Origin: Smittium mucronatum
Taxonomy: Eukaryota; Kickxellomycota; Harpellomycetes; Harpellales; Legeriomycetaceae
Reading direction: 5' to 3'
Length of the DNA: 27,299 bases
Assembly (NCBI GenBank): GCA_001953115.1
Contig: LSSL01000833.1
Coordinates: 1 to 27,299, forward strand
A program made the position numbers and the translations under genes. Positions 27,249 through 27,299 of the stretch are shown in pieces (the stretch's first letter is position 1; every line of letters begins with the position of its first letter). The notes under the pieces were generated by a model, which was given only the letters and a program-made list of their open reading frames with translations, made no database searches and was not told the origin of the DNA.

Positions 27249-27299
27249 ATTTTTTTTTGCAATGTTTTAAATTCCAAAAAAAAAAAAAAAATACTGATG

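Overview
This window is nuclear DNA of a fungus. The clearest evidence is an intron-split conventional kinesin (kinesin-1) with fungal signatures: a motor reading SSRSH / [16 protein letters not shown] / [12 protein letters not shown] and an RVAKAIRGG tail motif like the fungal RIAKPLRGG. A five-exon RNA polymerase I subunit A49 gene follows it. Introns are short (56-151 bp), begin with GT (mostly GTA) and end with AG. The DNA is very AT-rich outside genes. This fits an early-diverging or AT-rich filamentous lineage, for example insect-gut Harpellales/Kickxellomycotina, Entomophthorales or anaerobic chytrids. The sequence alone does not decide between them.

Layout. Positions 1-~6.1 kb are an AT-rich flank with no convincing gene. 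From 6.1 to 6.7 kb lies a more GC-balanced island whose minus strand carries coding-like fragments, probably a decayed gene or transposon. From 6.7 to 8.8 kb is non-coding DNA ending in a plausible promoter. The gene block runs from 8.8 to 18.4 kb, with three genes all on the plus strand: (1) a 940-residue secreted repeat protein rich in Tyr, Ser, Gly and acidic residues, 8811-11633; (2) a kinesin-1 heavy chain, 13019-16212, seven exons, 884 residues; (3) RPA49, 16630-18373, five exons, 442 residues. From 18.4 to about 26.4 kb is a second AT-rich flank with microsatellites, at least one dispersed repeat and possible eroded coding pieces. The last ~0.9 kb becomes more GC-balanced and contains short coding-like frames that may belong to a decayed gene or to one continuing beyond the window.

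How the genes relate. Kinesin-1 (cytoplasmic transport) and RPA49 (rRNA synthesis) are housekeeping genes with no evident functional link to each other; this is ordinary eukaryotic gene order, not an operon. The unusual gene is the secreted repeat protein. It has a signal peptide, then six GYGGRYNS-like octapeptides, then two families of regular repeats. Four Lys-Arg sites of the type cut by kexin fall at or near the borders between these regions. I infer a secreted structural or adhesive precursor that may be cut into several peptides; its function is not known. It is the best candidate for something undescribed in this window. No tRNA, rRNA, CRISPR array or intact mobile element was recognised.
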